Of a stretch of 64,000 bases of DNA, positions 1 through 12,300 are shown piece by piece (within the stretch, counting starts at the first letter, position 1; every line of letters begins with the position of its first letter). The stretch lies in contig NC_081841.1 in the NCBI RefSeq assembly GCF_963259705.1, positions 90,223,063 through 90,287,062 of the forward strand, read 5' to 3'. Position numbers and translations under genes: made by a program. The notes under the pieces are model-generated. The model saw nothing but the letters and a program-made list of their open reading frames with translations, did not search any database and was not told the origin of the DNA. This DNA is from Myotis daubentonii (Eukaryota; Chordata; Mammalia; Chiroptera; Vespertilionidae).

Positions 1-569
1 TCACAAAAATAAGATACCAATTTGGAATCACCAACACCTCTCTCTCCATGAAACCTAAATTCAAAGTCATTCTGAATTCACTGCAACTATTTGCATTAAT
101 AGCACTAATCCAACAATCTGAGCAACCCCAGCTGACATGCAGACCCTTTCCAGAGTCCCAGAAATCTAGGCCACTGCCATGCCTGGGGGAGGCAGGGGCA
201 GGTTTTCTGCACCAGTGCATGTCTGTTTATGTTCCTATGTAAATGTTCTCTTACTGTTTACCTAGGTCTTCATATGGTTGCAACTGTAATTTTGATATTT
301 TTATTAACCCACACCCTCTTTTGATGAACATGAAAATATCATGTCCACAGAGAATTTGTTACTCCCTTCCAGGGTCATGCCCACCTTTCCATAATTAGCA
401 CAGCAAAGCCGAGGTCCCAGCCCAGCCCAGTGTGAGGCAGTTGTCTTAGTTCTGCTCCTTATGTGCAAATTGAACTCCAAAACTTGGCCTATGTGCTCCC
501 AAATGGACGCCTCATGTCAGAAGGTATGCTAGACAAGGAGAAATGGACAGGGGTAATTTAGCCACCTTT

Positions 570-788
570 TTTTTTTTTAATATATTCTATTGATTTTTTA
601 CAGAGAGGAAGGGAGAGAGATAGAGAGCTAGAAACATCGATGAGAGAGACATCGATCAGCTGCCTCCTGCACATCCCCCACTGGGGATGTGCCCACAACC
701 CAGGTACATGCCCTTAACCGGAATCGAACCTGGGACCCTTCAGTCCGCAAGCCGACGCTCTATCCACTGAGCCAAACCAGTTTCGGCA
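570..788 (-). mobile_element. Ves SINE, full length with 15-bp target duplication
   Basis: Minus-orientation tRNA-derived SINE: poly-T tail, catcgat repeats, then reverse B box (ggaatcgaacc) and A box (ccactgagccaa). Flanked by aatttagccaccttt at 555-569 and 789-803. Little diverged, so young. Confidence 0.93.
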
Positions 789-1649
789 ATTTAGCCACCT
801 TTAATGGGGGAGAGGAAACTCAAATTGCATTTTTCTATTCTATTTGCATAATCATTCATATTCCAAAATGGAAAAGCAAATTCATTTGAGGACTGTGTAT
901 CCTTCTGTAGGTCAATATACCTATTTATTCAACAAGCTTATTTAAATACCTGCTCTATGTCAAGCTCTATGTTAGTGCTTGGATTCTATGATCTTTAAGA
1001 CACAGCATGAGCCTGCAATGAAATCATAAAAACATAAAGTTGGGGGAGGAGACTGAGGGAAAAGGAGTTGGCTCTCTCTGAGAAGATCAGAAAAACTCCT
1101 GGAGGAAGAGAGTCTAAGCTGGAATTTAGAGATGAGTATGAGTTTGCCAGGCAGACAAAGCAGAGATAGGCAGGCAGATGGGAACTACCTGAGCCAAGGC
1201 ATGGAGGCGTGAAGTACAGGGTAAGTTTAAAGAATAGTGAACAGTTAGCTATGACTGGAGTATACATTTGTGTCAGAAAATGACAGTGATGATGATGGGT
1301 GTATGCAGGTTTGTTATGGTTCAATTTACACAACAAATGTTTATTGAGCTCTTAGTAAACCGAGATTTAGCTCAAAAGCTAGGAGCTTAGGATAAGAGAG
1401 GAGATAAGATATGATTCTGCAAAACTACCTTATAAAGTAAGATACTTTCCATGAGGGAGGATGACAGTAGAGGAGTATTTCATTCGTTGGTATTTATTTT
1501 AAAAAAATAAAAATAAACAATGGGTTGAGTATTAAATGAGCACCTACTAACAGCAATGATAACAAGACGTTTTTGTTGCACTGAAGGAACTGGCAGTCTA
1601 GTGGAGTAGAAATGTAAATAGAACATTATATCATAATATATTCAGTGTT

Positions 1650-1815
1650 CAACATAGCATTTATTAACACTGACCTAAGTGGTTTATATTAATTATCTTT
1701 ATCCATCCTCACACAATAAGTAGGTATGATTATTAGCTACATTTCACAAATGGCAAAGTCAGGGCCAGAGAGGTTATTAACTTGCTCAATCAGGTTACTC
1801 GGCTTAAGTTAAAAT
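1650..1815 (-). repeat. MIR SINE
   Basis: atcctcacacaataagtagg, tttcacaaatggcaaagtc and agagaggttattaacttgc: the conserved MIR core in reverse. Confidence 0.65.
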
Positions 1816-1839
1816 CCAGGCAATTGATTCCTCATTCTT

Positions 1840-2064
1840 TTTGTATTTTTTAATATATTTCCATTGATTTTAGATAGGAAAAGAAAGAGAAAGAGAGACA
1901 GAAACATCATTGTTGAGAGAGAATCATTGATTGGCTACCTCCTGCATGCCCCACACTGGGGATGGAGCCTGCAACCCAGGCATGTGCCCTTGACTGGAAT
2001 CAAACTCCGGATCCTTCAGTCCACAAGGTGATTCTTTATCCACTGAGCCAAGCCGGCTAGGGCT
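1840..2064 (-). mobile_element. Ves SINE, diverged
   Basis: Same tail-to-head order as other minus-strand copies, with many changes (gattctttatccactgagcc). The target duplication ctcattctt is at 1831-1839 and 2070-2078. Confidence 0.88.
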
Positions 2065-3124
2065 GACTTCTCATTCTTAACCATCACTCCAGAGAACTAT
2101 AGAAGCATGAAAGAGAAACACATAAGCCAGCCTAGAGGCAGTGGGGGAAGACTAATCCTTCCACTCCACTGGTAGTTAGGTTCTCCCTGAGGTCTCTAGG
2201 AAATATAGAGATCACTTATAGAGTCATAGAAAGCTACCAAACTCATGATACTTACCAGATTGTGTAACTTCTAGAGTTAAATATCAAAAGAGTAATCTTT
2301 CCCCCCCAATATTCACCTAGGTTACATTTCTCATTCAGATTACTATAATTTTTCCACTCCTCTCTATCTAAATACTAAATCTCATTGTACTATGGTCTTT
2401 ATCAAGGAAAGTATGAAGTTTACAGGAAAGCTTCTAATAGTTCTTTTCGGGGGATTTTTATCATGGGTTCCCAGCATTTTATGCTTTATAATACCTTTTG
2501 ACTAGCACTGTGACAATTCCTGGCTATATTTATATACTGCTAATTCATAATGTATGAGTTCCAATGTCCTTTATCCAGGATGATGAAACTAGAATGATAT
2601 TTCTCACCTAAATTACTGTAAGTTTTCCTACTCCCACCAAATTCAGCCCGCTCCATCTTCATAACCACCATGGACATTGGGTTGGCAAATAACAAAAAAG
2701 AGAGAGTTGTAAAAAGTTGAGTTGGAACTTTAATGGTCTTATGAAACATCATCGTAAGTAGGTAGCGAAAAAGCCTCAGAAGTGCAGAATGTCAAAAGGT
2801 GACCCTATTCTTGGAGAAGGAAGTCCAGGATGGGGAGCTTTGTATCAGTTAGGATAGCCTTTGTCTGCAAATGAAACGCATTTCTCTTGTAATACAACCA
2901 AAGCTCAGGCCAGGGCAGATGTCAGCACCTTTCAGGATCTTTCTGTTTTTCTGTTCTGCTCTTATCTTTGCAAGATTACTGGTATACTTTCAAATATCAA
3001 ACAATATTAAAAACAATAAGAAGGACAAAGGGTAGAAGGTAAAAAGAAGTTAGAGAGCTCTGACCACTTTGAAAATGTTTCCCAGAATCTATACCCTGCA
3101 ACTTCTGTTTAAATCTCATTGACC

Positions 3125-3387
3125 AGCCCTAGCCAGTTTGACTCAGTGGATAGAGCGTTGGACTGTGGATGGAAGAGTCCTGGGTTTGGCTCCAGTCAAG
3201 GGCTTGTACCTTGGTTGCAGGCTCCTCCCCAACATGGGCCCTGGTCAGGGCACATGCAGGAGGCATCCAATTGATGTGTTTTCCCTCGCAGCAATGTTTC
3301 TCTCTGTCTTTCCCTCTTTCTTCCACTCTCTCTAAAATCAATGGAAAAATATCCTTGGGAGAGGATAAATAAATAAATAAATAAATA
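3125..3387 (+). mobile_element. Ves SINE with (AAAT)n tail
   Basis: Plus orientation: gactcagtggatagagcg A-box region, then a pyrimidine-rich body and an (aaat)n tail near 3366-3390. The direct repeat aaatctcattg is at 3111-3121 and 3388-3398. Confidence 0.9.
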
Positions 3388-4080
3388 AATCTCATTGGCC
3401 AGATTTTGGTCACATGACCTCTGTTAGCTGCAAGGGAGTCAGAGCAAATCACTGTATTACCTCAGCACATGCCACCCCAAGCAAAGCACGGTTTTGATAG
3501 TAAGAAAAATGAAGAGCACACACATTGGTTTGGCAAATAGCAATGTCTGCAAAATTAACCTAAAGTTTTCCAATTAATAAAAGAGAGGAGGAGAGAGACA
3601 AGCAAAGAAAGGGCAGTTGAAAGAGATTTTAAAACCCTAGGGAATACAACCAATTAAATAAAGTCAAGCCAATTTTATTTAAGTATTTCCCTTTTAAGTT
3701 ACTTAGATAGTCGTGGCTCTAAATCTTATGGAAAAAATAGGGGTTGGGAAGATTTGGAGAGGGCAATGCATTCCCAGCTAAGGCACTGAAGTGTGAAACA
3801 TTTTGTGTGGGGATTACAATCCATTCCCTGTTTCCAGAGAATAAGTTGCAAAGTAATGAATATTAGGGGCCATATTATAGAAGGCTTGTTTATATGCTTT
3901 AAGAAGGTATTTATCTGGTATAGAATGAAGAGCTACTGAAGTGTCTGAGGCCAGGAGGGACTAAGTCAGATTTGCATTTTGGATAACTCGTGTTAGTGAC
4001 TGGGATTAGGATGGAATCAAGAAGATAAAGCTAAAGGTGAAAAAATAAGTTAAGAGGCAACTGTATTAATATAAATGGAT

Positions 4081-4293
4081 GCCCAACCAGCATGGTTCAG
4101 TGGTTGACCATCGAACTATGAACCAGAAGGTCACAGTTCAATTCCTGATAGGGCACATGGCTGGGTGAGGACTCAATCCCCAATGTAGGTCATGCAGGAG
4201 GCAGCTGATCAATGATTCTCTCTCATCATTGATGTTTCTATCTCTCTCCCTCTCTCTTCCTCTGAAATCAATAAAAATATATTTTTATAAAAA
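4081..4293 (+). mobile_element. Ves SINE, older subfamily
   Basis: Plus orientation, begins gcccaaccagcatggttcag and ends gaaatcaataaaaatatat. Differs from young copies in the tRNA part (ggttgaccatcgaactatg). Confidence 0.85.
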
Positions 4294-4683
4294 TACAGAT
4301 GGAAGATGCAGAACCCTGATCTAGTGAGGATGCAGAGCAATGTACAAATTTTAAAAATTACTTCTCTGAGCATCAGGGGAGACTTCTTGGAGGAAGCATC
4401 CTTTTATGGCTAAAAATTAACTTTTTATGCCTACAGCATTAATCTGCAGAGTCTGAGGCAGCCCTACTTCAAATACTTTTTTAGGAGTTTATGGGACATA
4501 GGCTATTCATTAATACAAATTCCTGAACAACTTGTCCTACTATTTATAAGTAAAATGATCTCTGGAAATGCTTTTGGCAAAAGGCTGAAAATTTGAAATA
4601 ACTCTTAAAGTTATTAAAGTTATTAACTCTTAAAATCTAAAGTTAGGAAAAGTCTACATCAAGTTACTTGTATCCTCAAAACC

Positions 4684-4850
4684 AGTTGTTCTCCGACTCT
4701 GGTATCAAGGGATCTGGGAAAACTTCAGAATCAGAGGCCCACCTTCAGACCTGCTGGGTCAGAATCCTGAGGATGGGACTGTAGATGGGTTTTATAATGA
4801 ATTCCACAAAGTATTCTAATATTCACCAGACTTTGGTCAATAGCATAATA
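4684..4850 (+). mobile_element. Probable old MER20/MER3-like hAT remnant
   Basis: gttctccgactctgg, cttcagaatcagaggccc and gctgggtcagaatcctgag fit old Charlie-type hAT MITEs. No target duplication seen. Confidence 0.4.
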
Positions 4851-5796
4851 GGCCTGACAGGGCATAACCAGTACCCCAACATCAGACATATTGACCAGAA
4901 AGGAGGCATGAAATCCAAGAATGTACAATTATGAGGCAAAAGATGGAAGCACAGGAAGAAAGGCCATCACTCATGTGGAAGGTCAGAAGCATGGAGCTTG
5001 GCTACAAGGCTTGGAGAACTCAAGCAGCAGGCAGGTGGGAAAGTGGGAGCAGCGGAGGAGGGGCTGGGCTGGGGAGATTAATGGGGCCCCAAGCATGGGG
5101 ATGGGTAATGGGACCAAATCATAATATCCAAAGTATAACAGAATCAGATTCTCAACTTCCAAGGCAAATCCATACTTATGCTTTTGCTGGTAAATTGAGA
5201 CAAATTTCCTCTGTATCAAAAGTAATCCATATTAAGCTATTTGTTGATTTAAAAAAGAGAATTTAAGGATTACATTGGTCAATAGGTAGAAAGAATTGTA
5301 TCGCTCATCCCTCAAAGTAGAGCGAAGGATTATCTGAACAGCCCTGATGAGGAAGCTATGACAACCCCAACAATCCAGTGCTATCAGGAAGGTTCCCAGA
5401 GTGGCAGATCCCTAACCCCTTTTGCTCTGTAGAGATCACTGAGCATATGGCTTTGGAGCTGCCCTGCACTGTGTCTGATATGGCAACCATTTATTTTGTG
5501 AATGTCTAACAGACAGGAGGTTTCATGCCATGGGGTCGAGAAAAGGAGAAGGTGGACAGGCCTCTCTTTTACGAAGCTTTACCAACCATAGTTCTCATTT
5601 TCTCTGGGAAAAATAAAAGTACTGGCTTGACATAACCAGCCTCGATCTCTAGGATGCTGGTGGCATCCTGCTCCCTCTGAGGCCCTGCGAATAATTTGCA
5701 AAGACTTGTGTGTGAGGGCTTTCTCCTAGAGTTCTTCCAGTTCAGAACATGCTGTATGTTTGTGCCGGCATTTTTCTTTAATCCTCACCCAAGGAT

Positions 5797-6008
5797 ATGC
5801 CTTACTGATTTTAGAGACAGGGGAAAGGAGAGAGAGAAAGAGAGAAAGGGAGAGAGAGAGAGAACAGAAACATCCATCAGTTGCCTCCTGCATGTGTCCC
5901 AACAGGGGATCAGCCCACAACCTATGTACGTGCCCTGACTGGCAATCAAACTGCCCCCTTTTGGTGCACAGGATGTCACTCCAACCACCTGAACCACACC
6001 GGCCAGGA
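5797..6008 (-). mobile_element. Ves SINE
   Basis: Minus orientation: gattttagagacaggg, a long GA-rich tract, then ccacctgaaccacaccggcc at the head. It ends about 260 bases before the first recognised PLEKHG7 exon. Confidence 0.87.
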
Positions 6009-6270
6009 CTGTGTTGACAACTTTGAGAAAGCTGTTCTGCTTTGGGTTAGTCAGAATCATAAACGGTCAATAAAACTCAAAAAGGTGTGGAGACTGTGTG
6101 TCATCATAGCCGTCCTGTGCCTGGAGCCTGGGGTAGCCTCCAACGCCTTCCTTAGAGAAAGCAGGCATTGCTCAGGCTCGGAGCAGTCACTCCCGAATGC
6201 CCAGAGCGGGCCGGGTGATGACCGGCCTGCACGCGGCTGTAAGCTCTCTCCTTCTATCTCTTGAGCGCAG

Positions 6271-6398
6271 GTTCCACGAGCGCAGACGGAGCTCAGTGGT
6301 GCTCAACTTGCCGGGACTTGAGGTGTTTCCCGGGGACCTTCTGGTGTCAGATGGAGCTGCCGATTACCTGTGCCACCCACTCCTGCTACTGAATTCAG
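6271..6398 (+). CDS. PLEKHG7: PLEKHG7 exon (first one recognised), pre-DH region
   Basis: Pyrimidine-rich acceptor ending gcgcag and donor gtctcg. It encodes 42 full codons including [16 protein letters not shown], and leaves one base G that joins AA of the next exon to make Glu. This conserved segment lies N-terminal to the DH domain. It starts in phase 1, so it needs a further upstream exon. Alternatively an in-frame ATG at 6197 with no stop between could make this a first coding exon of a shorter isoform; the strong acceptor argues against that as the main form. Confidence 0.82.
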
Positions 6399-9300
6399 GT
6401 CTCGTCATTCAGCATACTTGTACCACATGCCTGCTATGGAGGATACTGTAATGAGCAGAGGGGGGCGGGGGCGGGGGTTTCAAAATACTTAATGACCAGT
6501 ATCTCAGGTGCACTGACAAGTTCAATAGATCTCTCACCGACTTAGGCATCAGCCATGAATTACTGGAACCAGCTGAACACCACTCTGCTACTGGCCACTC
6601 CACTCACAGAGATGTATGAGGTCCTCTTGTCAAGTAATTTGCCCAGGTCCAGGGACGGTCACCACCTTGGAGCTGAATGTTCTCTCCGGGCTGGTGGGCA
6701 GCTTTCATATCATCCTGTGATGCTAGGCACACAACCAATGCCACACCCCCACCCTTCCAACCAGGGTGGTACCCTGTGCAGACAGAGGTCCTGGTAACCG
6801 CGGATTACTGTTAGAGGAGATTAGAGTAGGCAGCCTGAAGGGTAAATCTTCTGCATTTTGAACTCTGTTGGGAAAGAAAAGAACAGCTCCTTTGAGAGCT
6901 GAAAGGAGACTTGGGGATTACCCATCTTGGTGGCTGTTAAATTGGTTTTGTTCTTAACAGAGCCCTTTTTACCTAAGAATCCTCACTTGGAAATAAAGCC
7001 TATAAAACAGATCCAGGCAGAGTTGCAATATTTGAAAATGGGGTGGGTCCCAAAGCCTCACCTCCAAGGCACCCCCAGAACCCAGGGCATCCAGCAACTC
7101 AGAAACTAGCTCCTCCCCATTCACATATGTGCCAAGTGAGATCCAGAAAGGAGCCCTGACCTGACCCAGTCACATGGCCAACGGGTTTGTGTAGAGCAGC
7201 GGGTCTCGATCTGTGAGTCGCCCTTTGGGGGTCAAACGACCCTTTCACAGGGGTCGCCTAAGACCATCGGAAAACACATATATAATTACATATTGTTTTT
7301 GTGATTAAATCACTATGCTTTAATTATGTTCAATTTGTAACAATGAAAATACATCCTGCATATCAGATATTTACATTACGATTCATAACAGTAGCAAAAT
7401 TATAATTATGAAGTAGCAACGAAAATAATTTTATGGTTGGGGGTCACCACAACATGAGGAACTGTATTAAAGGGTCATGGCATTAGGAAGGTTGAGAACT
7501 ACTGGTGTAGAGGAATGGAGTCCAGGCACCTGGCTGCTAGTCCTGCGTGCTCCCTACCAGCCTGCATCAGCCACTTATTAGATGGAACCCAGAAGCCACC
7601 AGTAAATAAATCATGCCTGACATTTCTATAGTTCTTCACACTTTATAGCTCCCTTTCACATCTACCGTCTTATCAGACACAGCCATCCAAATAAACGTCT
7701 GCTGTCTCCTGAGATACAACCACCCGAATGCACAAACCGAAAGGGATTAAGTGACCTACTCACGGACAGGCCCCTCGAAACTAGAGCTAGGCTCTAAACA
7801 AAGCGTAACCTTAACAGAAGTTAGTACTTGGTCCATGAGACTTTGCACACGCCCTAAGCTGGTAAGCAACGAAAGCAGTGTTTCCCAAAGGACGGCCCCA
7901 GACCAGCAGCTTCAGCACTACCTGGGAAATTGTCAGACACGTAGGCTGGGCCCTGCTCCAGACCTTCGGAATTAGAAATTCTGGGGGCAGAGCCAGCCCA
8001 GGTATCTGTTGTTGTTTTATTTTATTTTTTTAATTAAATCTTTATTGTTCAGATTATTACATTTGTTCCTCTTTTATCCCCCCATAACTCCCTTCCTCCC
8101 AGTTCCCGCCCCACCCTCCGCCCTCACTCACCACCCACTGTCCTCTTCCATAGGTGCACGATTTTTGTCCAGTCTCTTTCCGCATCTTCCACACCCCTTT
8201 CCCCCCCCCCCCAAGAATAGTCAGTCCATTCCCTTTCTATATCCCTGATTCTATTTGATCACCAGATTATTTATTCACTTGATTCTTAGATTCACTTGTT
8301 GATAGATGCATATTTGTTGTTCATAATTTGTATCTTTACCTTTTTTTTCTTCTTCCTCTTCTTAAAGGATACCTTTCAGCATTTCATATAATACTGGTTT
8401 GGTGGTGATGAACTCCTTTAGCTTTTCCTTATCTGTGAAGCTCTTTATCTGACCTTCTGTTCTGAATGATAGCTTTGCTGGATAAAGTAATCTTGGTTGT
8501 AGGTTCTTGGTATTCATCACTTTGAATATTTCTTGCCACTCCCTTCTGGCCTGCAAAGTTTCTGTTGAGAAATCAGCTGACAGTCGTATGGGTATTCCCT
8601 TGTAGGTAACTGGGTTTCTTTCTCTTGCTGCTTTTAAGATTCTCTCTTTGTCTTTTGCTCTTGGCATTTTAATGATGATGTGTCTTGGTGTGGTCCTCTT
8701 TGGATTCCTTTTGTTTGGGGTTCTCTGTGCTTCCTGGACCTGTAAGTCTATTTCTTTCACCAGGTGGGGGAAGTTTTCTGTCATTATTTCTTCAAATAGG
8801 TTTTCAATATCTTGCTCTCTCTCATCTTCTGGCACCCCTATAATTCTGATGTTGGTGCGCTTGAAGCTGTCCCAGAGGCTCCTTACACTATCTTCATATT
8901 TTCGGATTCTTTTTTCATTTTGCTTTTCCAGTTGGGTGTTTTTTGCTTCTTCGCATTTCGAATCTTTGACTTGATTCTTGCGCTCCTCTGGTCTGCTGTT
9001 GGGTGTCTGTATAATATTCTTTATTTCAGTCAGTGTATGCTTAATTTCTAGTTGGTTCTTTATCACAACATCGAGGGTCTCATTAGATTTCTTGAGGATC
9101 TCACTACATTTATCAGCGGTCTCACCAGTCTTTTCAAGGGCCTTACTAAGTTTATCGGCAGCTTCTAGACAGTTCTTGAGAGACCTTAAAAGTGTGGTTT
9201 TGAGCGCTATATCTTCCATTTCTGACATTTGCGTCCTGTTTCTTTGTCTCCGCATTTTTTTATCTTTTCTTGGTGTACCACCTAGTGGTCTTTGTGCGCA

Positions 9301-12300
9301 GTCTGGTAGTTAAGCCTTGATTGTTGTCGGTAATACCAGGGGTGATTTTTGTTGTTTTATTTTTTAATTAAATTTATTGGAGTAACATTGGTCAACATGA
9401 ACATACGGGTTTCAGGTGTGGGTTCTACGTTACAGGGTCTGTATATTGCACCATGTTCTCACTACCCAAAGCCAAATAGTTATTTGTGGGTTTGTTTGTG
9501 TGTTTGTTTATTTTATATATGTTTTAATTGATTTCAGAGAGATAGGGAGAGGGAGAGAGAGAAACATCAGTGATGAGAGAGAATCATTGGTCAGCTGCTT
9601 CCTGCACTCCCCCTACTAGAGGTCGAGTTGTCAACCTGGGCATGTGCCCTGACCAGGCATCAACCATGACTTCCTGGATCACAGGTCAATGCTCAAACAC
9701 TGAGCCACGCTAGCCGGGCATTATTTATTTTTTAACAAGCCCTCCAGATGATTCTGATGCCACCTAAAGTTTGAAAACTGCCATGCTAAGAAACAGGACA
9801 TAACTTGCACGTGGTGTTTCTAAACGAACTAGTTGTTCTTTGTTATATGCCTAGCATCGCAGCAGAAACCACAAAGTAAAAGTTATGCAATGTTCTCCAC
9901 CTTCTGCCTCCATATCCTCTTCCCAAGGAGTTTAGAAGAGAGCTCCTGTGTCCTCAAATAATGGTCTAATGCAGTGCTGCTCAAGCTTTGAGGTGCATGT
10001 GAGTCACTGGTGAAATAGCTGCATCAGCAAAACTTAACATTTAATACAGATAATAAATGATTGAGGATACAGAAAAGACCCATTTACATCTTCTGAATAT
10101 TTGTGATGCTTTTCCAAGGCCCTGGAATTACCCCCAAAGCTAGAAAAACAGAGAGACATTTGTTAAAACCAGATACCCAATTGCAATTCAAATTGGACAT
10201 GATTTACCACCAGGTATTTGAGGGATAAGAATGGTAAAGCTGATTTGTCCCTAAAGGAGATTCCACCCAAGCTCTCCTTTTAAAAGATTAATAAGGTGGT
10301 CAGAGTGAGCAAGATAATTGGTTGGACAGGTGTCTTCCAGGGTTCCAATAGGAAAAGCCCCTTGAGCACACCCTTTGTAGTAAATGCCATTCGGTAATTG
10401 CCTCCTTCCGATTGAAGTACTATGCAGAGCCCCCTGACGAATGGAACAGAGAGAGAGACAGACCGATAAGACATCTATTTTGTTGTACTGAGTCATCAGA
10501 ACACCTCACCTAATCCTAAGAGATGATTCCCAGCTTTTTCTTGGTAACATTACAAATTGATGCAAATGACATGAAAACCAGGAGTTCAAATCTCATCATT
10601 TTACTTTCTGATCATAAAAAAAGTGTGGCCCTAATCGGTTTGGCTCAGTGGATAGAGCATCAGCCTGTGGACTGAAGGGTCCCAGGTTTGATTCTGGTCA
10701 AGGGCATGTACCTTGGTTGCGGGCACCTCCCCAGTATGGGGTGTGCAGGAGGCAACTGATCAATGTTTCTCTCTCATCGATGTTTCTAACTCTCTATCCC
10801 TCTCCCTTCTTCTCTGTAAATCAATAAAATGTTTTTTTTTAAAGTGTGTTATTGAACAATGGTGTCCTTCTCAACTCAAAGCAGCTCCTCAGGACTACTT
10901 GGATGGTGGCTAATAGCAACAATAAACCCCAACATAGAGACTGGTGATGTGCTGGTGTTCCCCTATTTCGGGAGTCTGAGTTCAACCACACCTGGGATTG
11001 TCAGGTGATGTAGTCATCAAGACTCAAGTTTGGTCAGGGAGAGTTTCTGGTGGAACAGTGTAAAAAATGTCCTTTCAGCCCCAATGTTCTATGACTCTCC
11101 ATCTTAAATATATTATTCAACATCTTTATGACATTTCACAGATTTTCCCCCTGAGTGATCAAGAAAAGGAGGCTGAAAAATAGTCTACTAAAGAAATAGG
11201 ACAATATTACCTTCAGGTAGCAATGGAATACCAACTTTTAGGTTGCAACACCGCTTCCTTCACTGTCTGCATAAATATTTATATTCATACTGGGCATTCT
11301 CAAGGGAAGGAGAATTAGAGCAGGATGAATTCCATCTGACTCTTTGGAAAAGCAGGTCTTGTCAAGCACTGCAGTGCTCTGTCACTAGTTACTCAATGTT
11401 CTAATATGTTTTCTTTCATTTCACCCACCAGAATCCAAAAAGCCACGGTGGCCTTTCTCCAGGAGAGGAGCGGTGAGTGCTATGTGTTGTCATTTTAATT
11501 AAGCTTCCTGTAGCTAAGAAAGTAAGAAGGGGCTGAAGAGTCCCTCTGTCTTTGCATGACGGCAGCTGGCACACGGCACATGAAGTTTAAATTACATCAT
11601 CACATCCGTAGTAGTGGCTACAGAACATGCCAGATCAGGCCATTTTGCGCAGCAAAACAGTGCTAATCTCCAGTGGTTAGCGAGCTCTGCAAAAACACAA
11701 AGCAATCCTAATACTGAGATGCTTTCCAACTCTAAATGTATAACTCGATGCAGCTTCGGAAGCAGCTCACTCGATAAAGTCAACTTGCACAGGGTACGTA
11801 TGCCCCAGTTTGCAGTCAGTGCTGTGCTTATCGGGAACATTGAAAAATGAATGAGCTATTACAGAAACAGACTCCACAGGTACACTTCTATTTCTGGGAA
11901 AGCCAGTTGGATTAGTCCTGGTGGATGTGTTTTTTAATTCATTCTTGGTACCATCAATTATGAAAGAGTCATAAATCTACATCAGTGGTCCCTGAATCTT
12001 CACAGCCTACGACGAGGGCTGGCCAGAGTGCAGACTTTCCTCCAGGCATGTTCGGGGTAGAGGAAAGGGGCATTCCTGACTACAACCTCGTGCCTCACTC
12101 CTGGTTTTATAGGGCGGGGAAGGACTGATTCTCTTCTAACAACAGTACCAGTCGCAATACCATCTTGAAGTAACCGTAGCTAAATTCAAAGCTCTGAGGT
12201 TCCAATCCCAGCTGCTCCACTTACTATTCTGTGACCTTGGCCAAGTGAATCAATCTCCTTCAGCTTCAGGTGCCTCCCTATGAAAGCTGGATGGTGATCA

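Larger units (their letters stand above)
1..6270 (+). other. PLEKHG7 upstream intron or 5' flank
   Basis: Holds five Ves SINEs, a MIR, old MER20-like and L2-age traces, and otherwise unique sequence. I looked for more PLEKHG7 exons with a two-base phase remainder and found none I can support. 6080-6270 is relatively CpG-rich. Confidence 0.6.
6399..11431 (+). other. PLEKHG7 intron with nested transposons
   Basis: SPIN (7197-7504), split MER20-like element containing HAL1-like, old L1 and Ves insertions (7877-9785), then a Ves SINE at 10627. The remainder is unique. Confidence 0.85.

Noticed and set aside
1201..1230. gggtaagttta as a donor for an upstream PLEKHG7 exon
   Set aside because: The sequence before it reads as an old interspersed repeat, with no acceptor or coding pattern.
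2540..2752. Minus frame of 70 codons with a donor-like gtaagta on the plus strand near 2754
   Set aside because: No acceptor or protein pattern on either strand that fits PLEKHG7 phase; probably chance.
5696..6017. Several open frames of 60-90 codons on both strands
   Set aside because: They are translations of the reverse Ves SINE with its GA-rich tract; no gene-like composition.
6239..6270. Splice donor-like gtaag at 6239
   Set aside because: Only 31 bases before the acceptor at 6270, too short for an intron, and no supported exon ends there.
11592..11850. Open frames on both strands after the 41-bp PLEKHG7 exon
   Set aside because: No splice context and no recognisable motif; at most a conserved non-coding segment.
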